The notes under the pieces were generated by a model. The model was not told where the DNA came from, made no database searches, and worked only from the letters and a program-made list of their open reading frames with translations. 64,000 nt of DNA from Algorimicrobium algoritergicola (GTDB lineage Bacteria; Bacteroidota; Bacteroidia; Flavobacteriales; Flavobacteriaceae). The position numbers and the translations under genes are program-made. Positions within the stretch are counted from its first letter, which is position 1, and every line of letters begins with the position of its first letter. Location: NCBI RefSeq assembly GCF_008086165.1, contig NZ_VSKL01000003.1, positions 62,001 to 126,000 on the forward strand, read 5' to 3'. This document shows positions 53,847 to 63,735 of the stretch, piece by piece.

Positions 53847-54842
53847 ATGAAAAACATACTTAACAGACTTATTAATCAAGAGCACATTTCCAGCGATGAA
53901 GCTAAAGGTGTATTGGTTAATATTTCAAAAGGCAATTACAATCAAAGTCAGATTGCATCATTTTTAACGGTTTATATGATGCGAAATATTACGCTTGAAG
54001 AACTTCAAGGCTTTCGTGATGCTTTACTAGAGTTGTGTATTCCTGTAGATTTAAACGGTTATAACGCCATAGATTTATGCGGTACTGGAGGCGATGGTAA
54101 AGACACCTTTAATATTTCAACTTTGGCTTCATTTGTTACAGCTGGAGCTGGTGTACATGTTTCAAAACATGGCAATTACGGCGTCTCTTCCGCTTGCGGA
54201 TCATCCAATGTTATGGAGCATATGGGCATTAAATTTAGTAGCGATAAAGGTTTTTTAAAAACCTGTTTGGACGATGCAGGCATTTGTGTACTACATGCAC
54301 CTTTGTTTCATCCAGCCATGAAAAATGTAGCACCAATTCGTCGGGAATTAGGCGTGAAAACATTTTTTAATATGTTGGGCCCTATGGTTAATCCGTCCTT
54401 TCCAGAAAATCAATTAGTTGGTGTTTTTAGTTTAGAATTATTGCGCCTCTATAGTTATCTCTATCAAAATTCGGACAAAAATTATAGCATTGTTCATGCC
54501 TTAGATGGCTATGATGAAATATCATTAACAGGTTCAGCAAAAGTGATTACTAACTCATCAGAAAAAATGATTAACCCTAGTGATTTTGGCGTGCAAACAT
54601 TGTCTCAACAAGCTATTCATGGTGGTGATTCAGTTGCTTCATCAGCTAAAATATTCACGCATATTTTAGATGGACAAGGCACCATTGCCCAAAATAATGT
54701 GGTTTGTGCCAATGCGGCTTTAGCTATTTCAACAGTGAAAAACATACCCATTTCAGAGAGTTTTGCATTAGCGCAAGAATCCCTGAAAAGTGGTCAAGCT
54801 AAAAAACGATTTAAAAAACTAGTGGCTTTAAGTAAGAAATAA
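53847..54842 (+). CDS. trpD: Anthranilate phosphoribosyltransferase
   Basis: 331 residues. GTGGDGKDTFNIST (79-92) binds PRPP, HGNYGVSSACGSSN and the MLGPMVNP loop bind anthranilate. It transfers phosphoribose to anthranilate. 264 bases after trpG, a gap that holds repeat copy 1 and no other gene. Confidence 0.94.
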   Translation: MKNILNRLINQEHISSDEAKGVLVNISKGNYNQSQIASFLTVYMMRNITLEELQGFRDALLELCIPVDLNGYNAIDLCGTGGDGKDTFNISTLASFVTAGAGVHVSKHGNYGVSSACGSSNVMEHMGIKFSSDKGFLKTCLDDAGICVLHAPLFHPAMKNVAPIRRELGVKTFFNMLGPMVNPSFPENQLVGVFSLELLRLYSYLYQNSDKNYSIVHALDGYDEISLTGSAKVITNSSEKMINPSDFGVQTLSQQAIHGGDSVASSAKIFTHILDGQGTIAQNNVVCANAALAISTVKNIPISESFALAQESLKSGQAKKRFKKLVALSKK

Positions 54843-54869
54843 AAAGCATTTATAAATACGAAATTGGTC

Positions 54870-55649
54870 ATGGATATATTAGAAAAAATAGTTGCAGATA
54901 AACGCTTGGAAGTTGCATTAAAAAAACAACTTATTCCTACATTTCAATTGGAGCAATCTGTTTTATTTGAGCGCGAAACCATTTCACTCGTTAAAAATTT
55001 ACAAAATAGTCCTTCAGGTATTATTGCTGAACATAAACGACGCTCACCTTCCAAACAGGTTATAAATCATAATCTAAATGTATTTGATGTAGCTCAAGGT
55101 TATGAAAAATCTGGTGTTTGTGGTATGTCTGTTTTAACGGATGGCAAATATTTCGGAGGATCGTTAGACGATTTACTATTAGCACGATCAAGTTGCAATT
55201 TGCCGCTTTTACGTAAAGAATTCATTATTGATAGCTACCAAATTTTAGAAGCCAAAGCCTATGGCGCAGATGTTATTTTATTGATAGCTGCCATACTAAC
55301 ACAAGAAGAAATTAAAAGCTTTTCCGAATTTGCTAAAAACTTACGGTTAGAAGTACTATTGGAAGTTCATAATGAAGCAGAACTGCAGAAATCCATTATG
55401 CCGAGTTTAGATATGATTGGTGTAAATAATCGGAATCTAAAAACCTTTGAAGTGTCTTTGCAAACGAGTAAAACGTTAAGCAGTTATATTCCAAACGAAT
55501 TTATAAAGATTTCTGAAAGTGGCATCAGTAATGTAGAAGCTATAAAAGAATTAAAACCATTCGGTTACCAAGGGTTTTTAATTGGAGAAAATTTTATGAA
55601 GACGGATAATCCTGGAGAAAGCGCTAATCATTTTATAAACCAATTTTAG
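54870..55649 (+). CDS. trpC: Indole-3-glycerol-phosphate synthase
   Basis: 259 residues in a TIM barrel: IIAEHKRRSPSK (Lys at the catalytic site), LRKEFIIDSYQI, IGVNNRNLKTFEV and ISESGISN. ATG 54870; a TTG GTC ATG sequence upstream starts at 54864. It closes the indole ring from CdRP. 28 bases after trpD. Confidence 0.93.
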   Translation: MDILEKIVADKRLEVALKKQLIPTFQLEQSVLFERETISLVKNLQNSPSGIIAEHKRRSPSKQVINHNLNVFDVAQGYEKSGVCGMSVLTDGKYFGGSLDDLLLARSSCNLPLLRKEFIIDSYQILEAKAYGADVILLIAAILTQEEIKSFSEFAKNLRLEVLLEVHNEAELQKSIMPSLDMIGVNNRNLKTFEVSLQTSKTLSSYIPNEFIKISESGISNVEAIKELKPFGYQGFLIGENFMKTDNPGESANHFINQF

Positions 55650-55651
55650 CT

Positions 55652-56296
55652 ATGAAATTGAAAGTTTGTGGCATGAAATTTCCAGACAATATAGAAGCTG
55701 TTGCTAAATTGCAACCCGATTATTTAGGTTTCATATTTTATAAAAATTCAGCTCGCTTTTTTGATGGTGTTATCCCAACATTACCTAATACCATTAAAAA
55801 ATTAGGTGTGTTTGTAGATGCTTCACCAGAAGAAATCATAACCATGGCAAATAATTATAATTTGGATGCTGTTCAATTACATGGTAACCAAACCAAGGAA
55901 TTTGTTTTAATGCTCAACGGACTCGCGAAGCTTTATGCAGCCAAAGATTTTGAAGTTTGGAAAGTTTTTAGTGTTGGAGAACATTTCGACTTTAAAGATT
56001 TACAGCCTTTTGAAAATAAAGTCAGTAAATATCTTTTTGATACCAAAGGCGAACTTCAAGGCGGAAATGGATTCACCTTTAATTGGAAACTCTTAAAAGA
56101 ATACCCTTCAGCCAAACCATTTATTTTAAGTGGTGGCATTGGTTTAGATGAAGTGGCAAATATTAAAGAATTTTTAAAGCAAGATGTTTCAAAAAAGTGT
56201 TATGCATTGGATGTGAATAGCCAATTTGAAGTAGAGCCTGGACTTAAAAGTATTGAAGCAATAGAAAAATTTAAAAACAAGTTGCATCACTTCTAG
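55652..56296 (+). CDS. trpF: Phosphoribosylanthranilate isomerase
   Basis: 214 residues. VCGMKFPDNIEAVAKLQPDYLGFIF starts the barrel with catalytic Cys6; VQLHGNQ and SGGIGLDEV supply the phosphate site; the catalytic Asp lies in LGVFVDAS. ATG 55652, 2 bases after trpC stop. The 3' end, including the TAG stop, lies inside repeat copy 2. Confidence 0.92.
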   Translation: MKLKVCGMKFPDNIEAVAKLQPDYLGFIFYKNSARFFDGVIPTLPNTIKKLGVFVDASPEEIITMANNYNLDAVQLHGNQTKEFVLMLNGLAKLYAAKDFEVWKVFSVGEHFDFKDLQPFENKVSKYLFDTKGELQGGNGFTFNWKLLKEYPSAKPFILSGGIGLDEVANIKEFLKQDVSKKCYALDVNSQFEVEPGLKSIEAIEKFKNKLHHF

Positions 56297-56332
56297 TGAT
56301 TTTTAAGGAACGACAAAAATAGTATCGAGAAG
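56287..56332 (+). repeat. Dispersed repeat, copy 2 (spans the trpF stop)
   Basis: 46 bases related to the repeat before trpD. It contributes the last codons His-Phe and the TAG of trpF and runs 36 bases into the trpF-trpB gap. Confidence 0.6.
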
Positions 56333-56384
56333 CAAAACGGTCGAAATATCAAATTGAATTTTAACGACCTAACAACAAAACAAT

Positions 56385-57566
56385 ATGACTTACAACATCA
56401 ACGAAAAAGGCTATTACGGAGAATTTGGAGGCGCTTTCATTCCAGAAATGCTTTATCCAAACGTGGAGGAGTTACGTCAAAAATATTTAAAAGTCATGGC
56501 AGAACCAGACTTTCAAAAAGAATTTAAAGCCTTACTAAAGGATTATGTAGGCAGACCGTCTCCATTGTATTTTGCCAAGCGCCTTTCAGAAAAATACAAC
56601 ACAAAAATTTATTTAAAACGGGAAGATTTAAATCATACAGGTGCGCACAAAATCAACAATACCATTGGACAAATTCTTATGGCGCAACGCTTGGGTAAAA
56701 AACGCATTATTGCCGAAACTGGCGCAGGACAACATGGCGTGGCTACGGCTACAGTTTGCGCATTAATGGGATTAGAATGTATTGTTTATATGGGCGAGAT
56801 TGATATGGCCAGACAGGCTCCCAATGTGGCTCGAATGAATATGCTTGGCGCTACAGTAGTTCCGGCAACATCTGGAAGTAAAACGCTAAAGGACGCGACT
56901 AATGAGGCGATAAGAGATTGGATTAACAATCCCGTAGACACCCATTATATTATTGGTAGTGTGGTTGGTCCACATCCTTATCCAGATATGGTAGCACGAT
57001 TTCAAGCTATTGTTTCAGAAGAAATAAAATGGCAGTTGCAAGAACATGAAGGCAGTCCAAATCCTGATTATGTTATTGCCTGTGTTGGTGGTGGCAGTAA
57101 TGCTGCTGGAGCTTATTACCATTTTTTGGAGGACACCAACGTAAAATTAATTGCTGTTGAAGCTGCTGGAAAAGGTGTTCATTCTGGTGAAAGTGCTGCA
57201 ACATCGGTATTAGGAAAAATAGGTATTATTCATGGTAGCAAAACTTTATTGATGCAAACTACGGATGGGCAAATAACAGAACCTTATTCTATTTCTGCAG
57301 GATTAGATTATCCAGGTGTTGGTCCCATGCATGCGCATTTATATCAATCCGGTCGTGCGGAATTTATAGCCATAACGGATAATGAAGCTATGGAAGCAGG
57401 TTTAGAATTAAGCCAGTTAGAAGGTATTATTCCGGCTATTGAAACGGCTCATGCGTTGGCTGTATTTAAAGCGAAGTCATTTCAACCAGATGATATTGTC
57501 GTATTGAGCCTATCAGGTCGTGGTGATAAAGATTTAAGTACTTACAGTGATTATTTTAATTTATAA
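56385..57566 (+). CDS. trpB: Tryptophan synthase beta subunit
   Basis: 393 residues. PLP lysine Lys89 in [28 protein letters not shown] (phosphate loop) and LSGRGDKD are the hallmarks. It joins indole with serine to tryptophan and channels indole from TrpA. ATG 56385. Confidence 0.96.
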   Translation: MTYNINEKGYYGEFGGAFIPEMLYPNVEELRQKYLKVMAEPDFQKEFKALLKDYVGRPSPLYFAKRLSEKYNTKIYLKREDLNHTGAHKINNTIGQILMAQRLGKKRIIAETGAGQHGVATATVCALMGLECIVYMGEIDMARQAPNVARMNMLGATVVPATSGSKTLKDATNEAIRDWINNPVDTHYIIGSVVGPHPYPDMVARFQAIVSEEIKWQLQEHEGSPNPDYVIACVGGGSNAAGAYYHFLEDTNVKLIAVEAAGKGVHSGESAATSVLGKIGIIHGSKTLLMQTTDGQITEPYSISAGLDYPGVGPMHAHLYQSGRAEFIAITDNEAMEAGLELSQLEGIIPAIETAHALAVFKAKSFQPDDIVVLSLSGRGDKDLSTYSDYFNL

Positions 57567-58340
57567 ATGAAGTTCATGAATAGAATCAATCAAAAATTAC
57601 AAGAAAATAAAAAGCTATTATCCATATATTTTTCAGCTGGTTATCCAAATTTAGAAGATACCGTTCCCATTATCCAAAAGTTGGAAGAAAACGGTGTGGA
57701 TATGATAGAAATTGGTTTGCCTTTCAGCGATCCTCTTGCTGATGGCCCAACTATTCAAGCAAGTTCTACACAAGCTTTAAAAAATGGTATGACTACAGAA
57801 GTGCTTTTTAGTCAGTTAAAAGATATTCGAAAAACTGTTTCAATTCCGTTGATTATTATGGGATATTTCAATCCAATTCTACAATATGGTGTGGAAGCTT
57901 TCTGTAAGAAATGTCAAGAAATTGGTATTGACGGATTTATTATTCCGGATTTACCTGTGGATGTCTATCATGATAATTACAAAGCCCTTTTTGAAAAATA
58001 TGACCTAATAAACGTATTTTTAATTACACCTCAAACATCAGACGAGCGAATTCGTTTTATTGATAGTGTTTCTAATGGATTTATTTATATGGTAAGCAGT
58101 TCCAGCGTAACAGGAAGTCAGTCCGGATTTGGTAACGCAGAGCTTGATTATTTTAAACGAATTTCTGCCATGAAACTCAAAAACCCACAAATAATTGGTT
58201 TTGGAATTTCTACGAATAAAACCTTTAACCAAGCAACGGAATACGCCAAAGGTGCCATCATTGGAAGTGCTTTTATTAAGCATCTTAAAAGTACTGGTAT
58301 TGAAAAAATTCATAATTTTACAAAAAACATACAACCATAA
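57567..58340 (+). CDS. trpA: Tryptophan synthase alpha subunit
   Basis: 257 residues. GLPFSDPLADGPTIQ holds the catalytic Asp, with Glu in MIEIGLPF; GFGISTN near the C-terminus binds phosphate. It splits indole-3-glycerol phosphate to indole. The start ATG follows the trpB stop directly; ATG 57576 (MNRINQ) is an alternative start typical of the family. Last gene of the pathway. Confidence 0.94.
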   Translation: MKFMNRINQKLQENKKLLSIYFSAGYPNLEDTVPIIQKLEENGVDMIEIGLPFSDPLADGPTIQASSTQALKNGMTTEVLFSQLKDIRKTVSIPLIIMGYFNPILQYGVEAFCKKCQEIGIDGFIIPDLPVDVYHDNYKALFEKYDLINVFLITPQTSDERIRFIDSVSNGFIYMVSSSSVTGSQSGFGNAELDYFKRISAMKLKNPQIIGFGISTNKTFNQATEYAKGAIIGSAFIKHLKSTGIEKIHNFTKNIQP

Positions 58341-58350
58341 ATATTCAAGG

Positions 58351-58575
58351 ATGTCTAAAATTCTTAACAACTGGAAGTTGTTACTTTTATTATGCCTAAC
58401 GTTAGGGCTTGCTCCTTTTTTTCCTGAACCACATGTTTGGGGAAAATTAAAGTGGATAGCAGGAGGTGGCGTTGGTATGCAACTAATGGATTGGCTTGAT
58501 TTATTATTTCATGGATTTCCATTCATTTTACTCTTAAGATATATAATTCTAAAATTCATTTTAAAAAAAATATAG
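58351..58575 (+). CDS. Small two-helix membrane protein
   Basis: 74 residues starting ATG 58351, with the pattern MSKILNNWK, two hydrophobic helices (8-22 and 50-70) and EPHVWGKLKW between them. Similar small proteins occur in other flavobacteria; function unknown. It comes 10 bases after trpA, so may be read through with the operon. Confidence 0.6.
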   Translation: MSKILNNWKLLLLLCLTLGLAPFFPEPHVWGKLKWIAGGGVGMQLMDWLDLLFHGFPFILLLRYIILKFILKKI

Positions 58576-58643
58576 CCGAATACGCTTTTTTGACTAATAC
58601 CTTTTATTGTTGTATTTAGAATTCCAACCTAAACCGGCCAACT

Positions 58644-59693
58644 ATGCAAAAAAAATACATTAAAAATAAAATATTTTCAAGTTCTTTTATTCTAATCCTA
58701 TTCATTTTATTTTCTCAACTTTCTTGGTCACAAAACGATACGATTGTTTTAAAAAACAATGATAAAATAATTGGTGAAATAAAATCGATGGACAGAGGTG
58801 TTGTAATAGTAAAGACTTCTTATAGTGATTCAGATTTTAAAATTACGTGGATAGATATAAAAAGTGTTAGAAGCAAACAAACCTACTTATTAACCCTCTC
58901 CAATGGAAAAAGAATTAATAGTTCAATAAACACAAAACCTGGTGATGACACCAAAGTCACAATAATTGCTGATGGCACTGAACTTATCATACCCATCAAG
59001 GATATTGTATATATTAAACCTGTAAAAAATGATTTTATTTCTCGAATTGTCGCATCGGTTTCCGTTGGGTATAACATCACAAAAAGCAATAATTTAAGCC
59101 AGTTTTCAGTAAGCAGTAATTTAAGTTATACAGCCTATAAATGGCTTTTAACAGGTAGTTATAATTCTGTACGAAGTAATCAAGATGATGTAGCAGAAAC
59201 GAAACGTACAGATGCTAGTGTTGGTTTTAACTATTTTATGAAAAATGATTGGTTCTATTCCACTGAAGCAAATTTTCTATCTAATGATGAGCAGAAATTA
59301 AAATTACGTTCAACTATTAAAGGTGGTTTAGGAAAATATTTCGTGCATTCAAATAAATTATTCTTCGGTGGTGGATTTGGTGTTGCTTGGAACAATGAAA
59401 ATTTCAGTGATGAATTTAACACCAATCGTAACTCCATGGAAGCTTACGGAAACCTGACATTAAACATGTTCGATTTTAGCGATTTCAGTTTAAATACAGA
59501 CCTTACTTTTTATCCCAGTTTAACAGAAGGCGGTCGGTATCGTGCAGATTATAATTTGAACTTAAAATATGACTTGCCATTAGACTTTTTTATAAAATTA
59601 GGCCTAACATATAACTACGACAGCAAACCAGTTGAAGGTGCATCTGATTCAGATTACGTATTCCAATCTACTTTTGGTTGGGAATTTAATTAA
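58644..59693 (+). CDS. DUF481 outer-membrane protein
   Basis: 349 residues. Signal peptide (SQLSWSQ), then an N-terminal module with TIVLKNNDKIIGEI and TLSNGKRI repeats, and a barrel from about 130 to the end (FGWEFN). DUF481 proteins are outer-membrane barrels of unknown role. ATG 58644, isolated between two non-operon neighbours. Confidence 0.8.
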   Translation: MQKKYIKNKIFSSSFILILFILFSQLSWSQNDTIVLKNNDKIIGEIKSMDRGVVIVKTSYSDSDFKITWIDIKSVRSKQTYLLTLSNGKRINSSINTKPGDDTKVTIIADGTELIIPIKDIVYIKPVKNDFISRIVASVSVGYNITKSNNLSQFSVSSNLSYTAYKWLLTGSYNSVRSNQDDVAETKRTDASVGFNYFMKNDWFYSTEANFLSNDEQKLKLRSTIKGGLGKYFVHSNKLFFGGGFGVAWNNENFSDEFNTNRNSMEAYGNLTLNMFDFSDFSLNTDLTFYPSLTEGGRYRADYNLNLKYDLPLDFFIKLGLTYNYDSKPVEGASDSDYVFQSTFGWEFN

Positions 59694-59743
59694 AGATCAC
59701 AGTAGTTTTTAGAATACTGAAATTCCATCCTACAGACTAAATA

Positions 59744-59965
59744 TTATTTATTATCTAGCATTTTTAAATACATGTCCTCAACCTTTTTCCGAGCCCAAGG
59801 TGTGCGTCTTAAAAATTTTAAACTAGATTTAACCGAGGGATTATCAGTAAAGCATTTTATTTTTATGGTATACCCCATATACTCCCAACCATAATGCGCT
59901 TCGAGAGCTAGAATAATTTTCTCAAGCGTAATACCATGTAATGGATTATTTGGTTGTTGCTCCAT
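59744..59965 (-). CDS. VF530-family DNA-binding protein (DUF2132)
   Basis: 73 residues. [25 protein letters not shown] and [22 protein letters not shown] are the VF530/DUF2132 pattern, a small helical protein reported to bind DNA. The start ATG 59965 is one base from the stop of the gene upstream, so they are one unit. Confidence 0.85.
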   Translation of the reverse strand: MEQQPNNPLHGITLEKIILALEAHYGWEYMGYTIKIKCFTDNPSVKSSLKFLRRTPWARKKVEDMYLKMLDNK

Positions 59966-59966
59966 A

Positions 59967-60179
59967 TTATAAACTAACTAAATCTTTAATTTTAAGCGCT
60001 TTTTCAAAATGATCCAACTGGTGTGTTTCAATCCACCAAGTTGCAGCTTCCATTAACAACTTTGGGTTATTGTTTTTATTTTCAAAAAAGGCATAGAAAG
60101 ACAAGCCAACATTCTCGCCTTTCTGTGCTATTTTAGTATTGCAAACGTGTATTATTTTCGTTTTTAATTCTGGACTCAT
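59967..60179 (-). CDS. Small DUF6500-like protein
   Basis: 70 residues; [41 protein letters not shown] is the recognisable part. I recall this family as DUF6500 but cannot confirm it. No signal or membrane segment. Sits 3 bases after the helicase stop, before VF530, so these three genes likely form one operon. Confidence 0.62.
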   Translation of the reverse strand: MSPELKTKIIHVCNTKIAQKGENVGLSFYAFFENKNNNPKLLMEAATWWIETHQLDHFEKALKIKDLVSL

Positions 60180-60182
60180 AGT

Positions 60183-61484
60183 CTAATCCCTTCTACTTTT
60201 TGGTCGTCTATTAGAAGAACGACTCTCGTTAGATCTACTCGATTTTCTAGAAGAATTATCTGAAGGTTTTCTAGAACTAGATTGCGATTTTTTAGGGCTT
60301 CGCTGTTGACTTCTACCTTGACCTTGTTTTATAGGTTGTGTAGATGCATTAGGATCTGGTTCAAAACCTTCTAAAATAGTTACGGGAATTCGCTCACCAA
60401 CTAATTTTTCAATATCGCGTAAAAATGTTGTTTCATCAGCACTTACCAATGAAATAGCCTCACCACTTGCTCCTGCTCTACCTGTTCTACCAATTCGGTG
60501 AACATAATCTTCAGAAATATTCGGTAATTCAAAATTAATAACATGCGGTAACAATGGAATATCCAAACCACGTGCAGCAATATCGGTTGCTACCAACACA
60601 CTTATTTTACTAGATTTAAAACCAGCTAATGCTTTGGTTCTTGCACCTTGACTTTTATTTCCATGAATAGCAGCAGCAGTAATACCACTACTTATCATTT
60701 TTTTACAAAGTTTATTAGCACCATGCTTTGTACGTGTAAATACAAGTACTTGATTCCAATTACCATCTAAAATCAGCTTGATAATTAAATCTGTTTTTTT
60801 GGCTTTCGCAACACGATATACTTTTTGAGTAATAGCATCTACTGTTGAATTTTCTGGAGTTGCCTCAACCATTACAGGCTTCCGTAAAATACCACTTGCA
60901 AGCTTTTTAATTTCTTTTGAAAAGGTTGCCGAAAACAATAAATTTTGTCTTTTAGCTGGCATTAAAGCCATAATACGCTCAATATCACGTAAAAAACCCA
61001 TATCTAACATTCTGTCAGCTTCATCTAAAACAAGAATTTCAACCTGCTTTAATGAAATAACACCTTGATTTTGTAAATCTAAAAGACGTCCTGGTGTTGC
61101 TACCAAAATATCAACCCCACGATTAAGAGATGCTACTTGTGGTTTCTGGTTGACACCGCCAAAAATAACTAAAGCACGTAAATCTGTAAATTCACTATAA
61201 GATTTTACGTTTTCATAGACTTGTGCCGCTAACTCACGCGTTGGCGTTAAAATTAACGCACGAATAGGTCTGCGATTAGATGTTTGTGTTTGTGATAGTA
61301 TTTGTAATAACGGAAGTGTAAAACCTGCCGTTTTTCCTGTTCCTGTTTGCGCAGATGCTAATACATCGCGTCCTTCTAGAACTGCTGGAATTGCTTTTTG
61401 CTGAATTGGCGAAGGTGTTTCATATCCTTGCTTACTGACCGCTTTTAAAAGGGCGTCAGACAAACCTAATGTTTTAAATGACAT
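60183..61484 (-). CDS. DEAD-box RNA helicase, RhlE type
   Basis: 433 residues. Q motif [10 protein letters not shown], motif [11 protein letters not shown], Ia [24 protein letters not shown], and [12 protein letters not shown]. The C-terminal tail of about 60 residues is very rich in Ser, Arg and Lys, as in RhlE-type proteins of Bacteroidota, and should bind RNA. Functions in ribosome or mRNA remodelling. A -7 box (TACCTTTG) lies at 61544-61551. Confidence 0.92.
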   Translation of the reverse strand: MSFKTLGLSDALLKAVSKQGYETPSPIQQKAIPAVLEGRDVLASAQTGTGKTAGFTLPLLQILSQTQTSNRRPIRALILTPTRELAAQVYENVKSYSEFTDLRALVIFGGVNQKPQVASLNRGVDILVATPGRLLDLQNQGVISLKQVEILVLDEADRMLDMGFLRDIERIMALMPAKRQNLLFSATFSKEIKKLASGILRKPVMVEATPENSTVDAITQKVYRVAKAKKTDLIIKLILDGNWNQVLVFTRTKHGANKLCKKMISSGITAAAIHGNKSQGARTKALAGFKSSKISVLVATDIAARGLDIPLLPHVINFELPNISEDYVHRIGRTGRAGASGEAISLVSADETTFLRDIEKLVGERIPVTILEGFEPDPNASTQPIKQGQGRSQQRSPKKSQSSSRKPSDNSSRKSSRSNESRSSNRRPKSRRD

Positions 61485-61543
61485 ATAACGTATTTGTGAA
61501 GTGATAATCTAATAAATACAGATGTCACTTCTTTTGTTAGCCG

Positions 61544-61551
61544 CAAAGGTA
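61544..61551 (-). promoter_or_regulatory. -7 box of the helicase operon
   Basis: TACCTTTG on the minus strand, 60 bases before the helicase ATG. A -33 element is not clear. Confidence 0.5.
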
Positions 61552-61705
61552 AACTTATTTAATTCCTAAACTTGGTATATGCCAGTTTTTATCACAATCC
61601 TACATCAAGCAAATTTTAACATTTAATAGACTGATTTTAAGATAGTTTTAATAAAATAACAGGCATTTTTTATTATATTAAAGTGAACACAAAAAGATAA
61701 AAATT

Positions 61706-61849
61706 ATGGGAACTATAACGGATAAAAGAAAATTTAAACCAACCAAGGAACAGACAAATCCAACAAATCCAACCGCAAATACCAATATTAAAACAAACGA
61801 TTTTGATATTGACAAAAAGACTATAAAAGATCAAAAAAGTAAAGAATAA
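61706..61849 (+). CDS. 47-residue basic hypothetical protein
   Basis: ATG 61706, TAA at 61847. Charged, Asn/Thr/Lys-rich (TNPTNPTANTN), no hydrophobic segment, most likely disordered. Flanked downstream by a very strong terminator, which suggests that it is expressed as a separate short transcript. Unknown family. Confidence 0.5.
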   Translation: MGTITDKRKFKPTKEQTNPTNPTANTNIKTNDFDIDKKTIKDQKSKE

Positions 61850-61868
61850 TCACGTTATTTTTTTGATT

Positions 61869-61906
61869 AAAAAAGCCAATTTCACATACATGAAATTGGC
61901 TTTTTT
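61869..61906. terminator. Strong bidirectional-looking terminator
   Basis: A 16-bp perfect stem with a 6-base loop, with A-run before and T-run after. It lies 20 bases after the small gene at 61706 and ahead of the SprT-like gene. Confidence 0.88.
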
Positions 61907-61991
61907 TATGTCTATTTTCAGAATTAATAGATGTTAAAAATAACTCGCTTCAATCCTAAATAATTATTCGAGAATTGCGTTATTTTGCAAT

Positions 61992-62591
61992 ATGGAAAAC
62001 ACCCTAAAATCCTATATTCCTGATGCTGCTATTCCGCAGATAATAGCATTATTGGATCATGATGAATTAACTGTGAAAATTAAAACAGAACGCAAAACGC
62101 GTCATGGTGATTATAGAAGGCTGCCTAACGGAAAGCATGAAATTACTATAAATTCAAACTTAAATTCCTATCGTTTTTTAATAACGTTAATTCATGAAAT
62201 TGCACATTTTGAAGCTTATAAAACATTTGGAAAAAATATTAAGCCACATGGAAAAGCATGGAAGCACACGTTTCAAAAACTGATGTTACCATTTTTAAAT
62301 CCCGCTATTTTTCCAATGGATTTATTACCACTTTTAGCCAATCACTTTAAAAACCCAAAAGCTAGTAGTGATACGGATATAAAATTAGCATTCGCTTTAA
62401 AACAATTTGATCCACAAAATGACAAAACGTATGTGTTTGAAATCCCTTTTGGGCAAAATTTCAAACTATACAATGGTAAAATTTTCAAAAAAGGAAATAA
62501 ACGTGTAAAACGGATTGAATGTATTGAAATTAAAACAGGAAAATTGTATCTTTTCAACCCAAATGCAGAAGTAGACGTTATAAATGATTAA
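61992..62591 (+). CDS. SprT-like zinc metallopeptidase-fold protein
   Basis: 199 residues. Zinc motif HEIAH (His68, Glu69, His72) with a third ligand in KPHGKAWK (His86). This is the SprT/Spartan-type domain; in bacteria its role is unclear. ATG 61992. Conserved neighbour of the mannose-1-phosphate guanylyltransferase gene in flavobacteria, as I recall. Confidence 0.85.
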   Translation: MENTLKSYIPDAAIPQIIALLDHDELTVKIKTERKTRHGDYRRLPNGKHEITINSNLNSYRFLITLIHEIAHFEAYKTFGKNIKPHGKAWKHTFQKLMLPFLNPAIFPMDLLPLLANHFKNPKASSDTDIKLAFALKQFDPQNDKTYVFEIPFGQNFKLYNGKIFKKGNKRVKRIECIEIKTGKLYLFNPNAEVDVIND

Positions 62592-62653
62592 TGAATATCT
62601 TTCCAAGAATAGCACTTTAAACAGGCATTCTTGTTAAGGTTAAATGAAACTAA

Positions 62654-63733
62654 ATGAATAAAAATTATTACGCCATATTAATGGCAGGAGGCGTAGGCTC
62701 ACGTTTCTGGCCCGTAAGCACTCAAGATTTCCCGAAACAATTTCATGATATGCTAGGAACTGGTGATACGCTAATTCAAAAAACATTCAGCCGATTAAGC
62801 AAGCTTATTCCAAAAGAAAACATTTTTATTCTTACCAATGAACGTTATAACGATTTGGTTTTTGAACAACTTCCAGAAGTCACCAAACGCCAAGTCGTAT
62901 TGGAACCTGCCATGCGAAATACAGCACCTTGTATTCTGTATGCATCTTTAAAAATTCAGAAAGAAAATCCAAATGCCTTAATGATTGTGGCACCAAGTGA
63001 TCATTGGATTGAAGACGAAGTTGCTTTTACCAACAATGTAAAACTGGCTTTCGAATTTTGTAAAACCCATGATGCACTCATGACCTTAGGTATTAAGCCT
63101 ACATTTCCAAACACAGGTTATGGCTATATTGAATATAACAAAACGACTGAAACCGAAATTAAACCTGTAAAGCAATTTAGAGAAAAACCAAATTACGAAA
63201 CCGCTAAAGCATTTATAGAGCAAGGAAATTTTCTGTGGAATGCTGGAATATTTATGTGGAGTGTTTCGAGCGTTATTGATGCTTTTAAAAATAATCAATC
63301 GGATTTATTCAAACTTTTTGAAAGCGGAATATCGGCTTACAACACCGAAAATGAAGCCTCTTTTATAGCCGAGAATTATGGTAAAGCTGAAAATATTTCA
63401 GTGGATTATGCTATTATGGAATCCTCAAAAAACGTGTATGTCCTTCCTGCTACTTTTGACTGGAATGATTTAGGAACTTGGGGTAGTTTATATGATAAAC
63501 TAGGTAAAGACGCCAACAATAATGCGGTTGTAAATGCGCAAACATTAACCGAAGATGCATCGGGAAATATGATCAGGACCGACCGAAAAAAACTCGTTGT
63601 AATTGATGGTTTAAACGATTATATAGTAGTTGACAAAGAGGAAGTTTTACTTATCTTTCCCAAGTCTAAAGAACAAGATATTAAAGAAACATTGCAACGC
63701 GTTAAAGATAATTTTGGAGATCAATTCATTTAA
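62654..63733 (+). CDS. manC: Mannose-1-phosphate guanylyltransferase
   Basis: 359 residues. Signature MAGGVGSRFWPVS with FPKQF, APSDHWIED (metal Asp) and the FREKPNYETA sugar-binding segment. It makes GDP-mannose from Man-1-P and GTP for polysaccharide synthesis, feeding the locus at 15-26 kb. Lacks the phosphomannose isomerase domain of the bifunctional enzyme. The next gene starts 2 bases after its stop. Confidence 0.93.
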   Translation: MNKNYYAILMAGGVGSRFWPVSTQDFPKQFHDMLGTGDTLIQKTFSRLSKLIPKENIFILTNERYNDLVFEQLPEVTKRQVVLEPAMRNTAPCILYASLKIQKENPNALMIVAPSDHWIEDEVAFTNNVKLAFEFCKTHDALMTLGIKPTFPNTGYGYIEYNKTTETEIKPVKQFREKPNYETAKAFIEQGNFLWNAGIFMWSVSSVIDAFKNNQSDLFKLFESGISAYNTENEASFIAENYGKAENISVDYAIMESSKNVYVLPATFDWNDLGTWGSLYDKLGKDANNNAVVNAQTLTEDASGNMIRTDRKKLVVIDGLNDYIVVDKEEVLLIFPKSKEQDIKETLQRVKDNFGDQFI

Positions 63734-63735
63734 AC

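Noticed and set aside
62604-62633. CAAGAAT/ATTCTTG stem after the SprT gene
   Set aside because: 7-bp stem, 16-base loop, no T-run; not called as a terminator.
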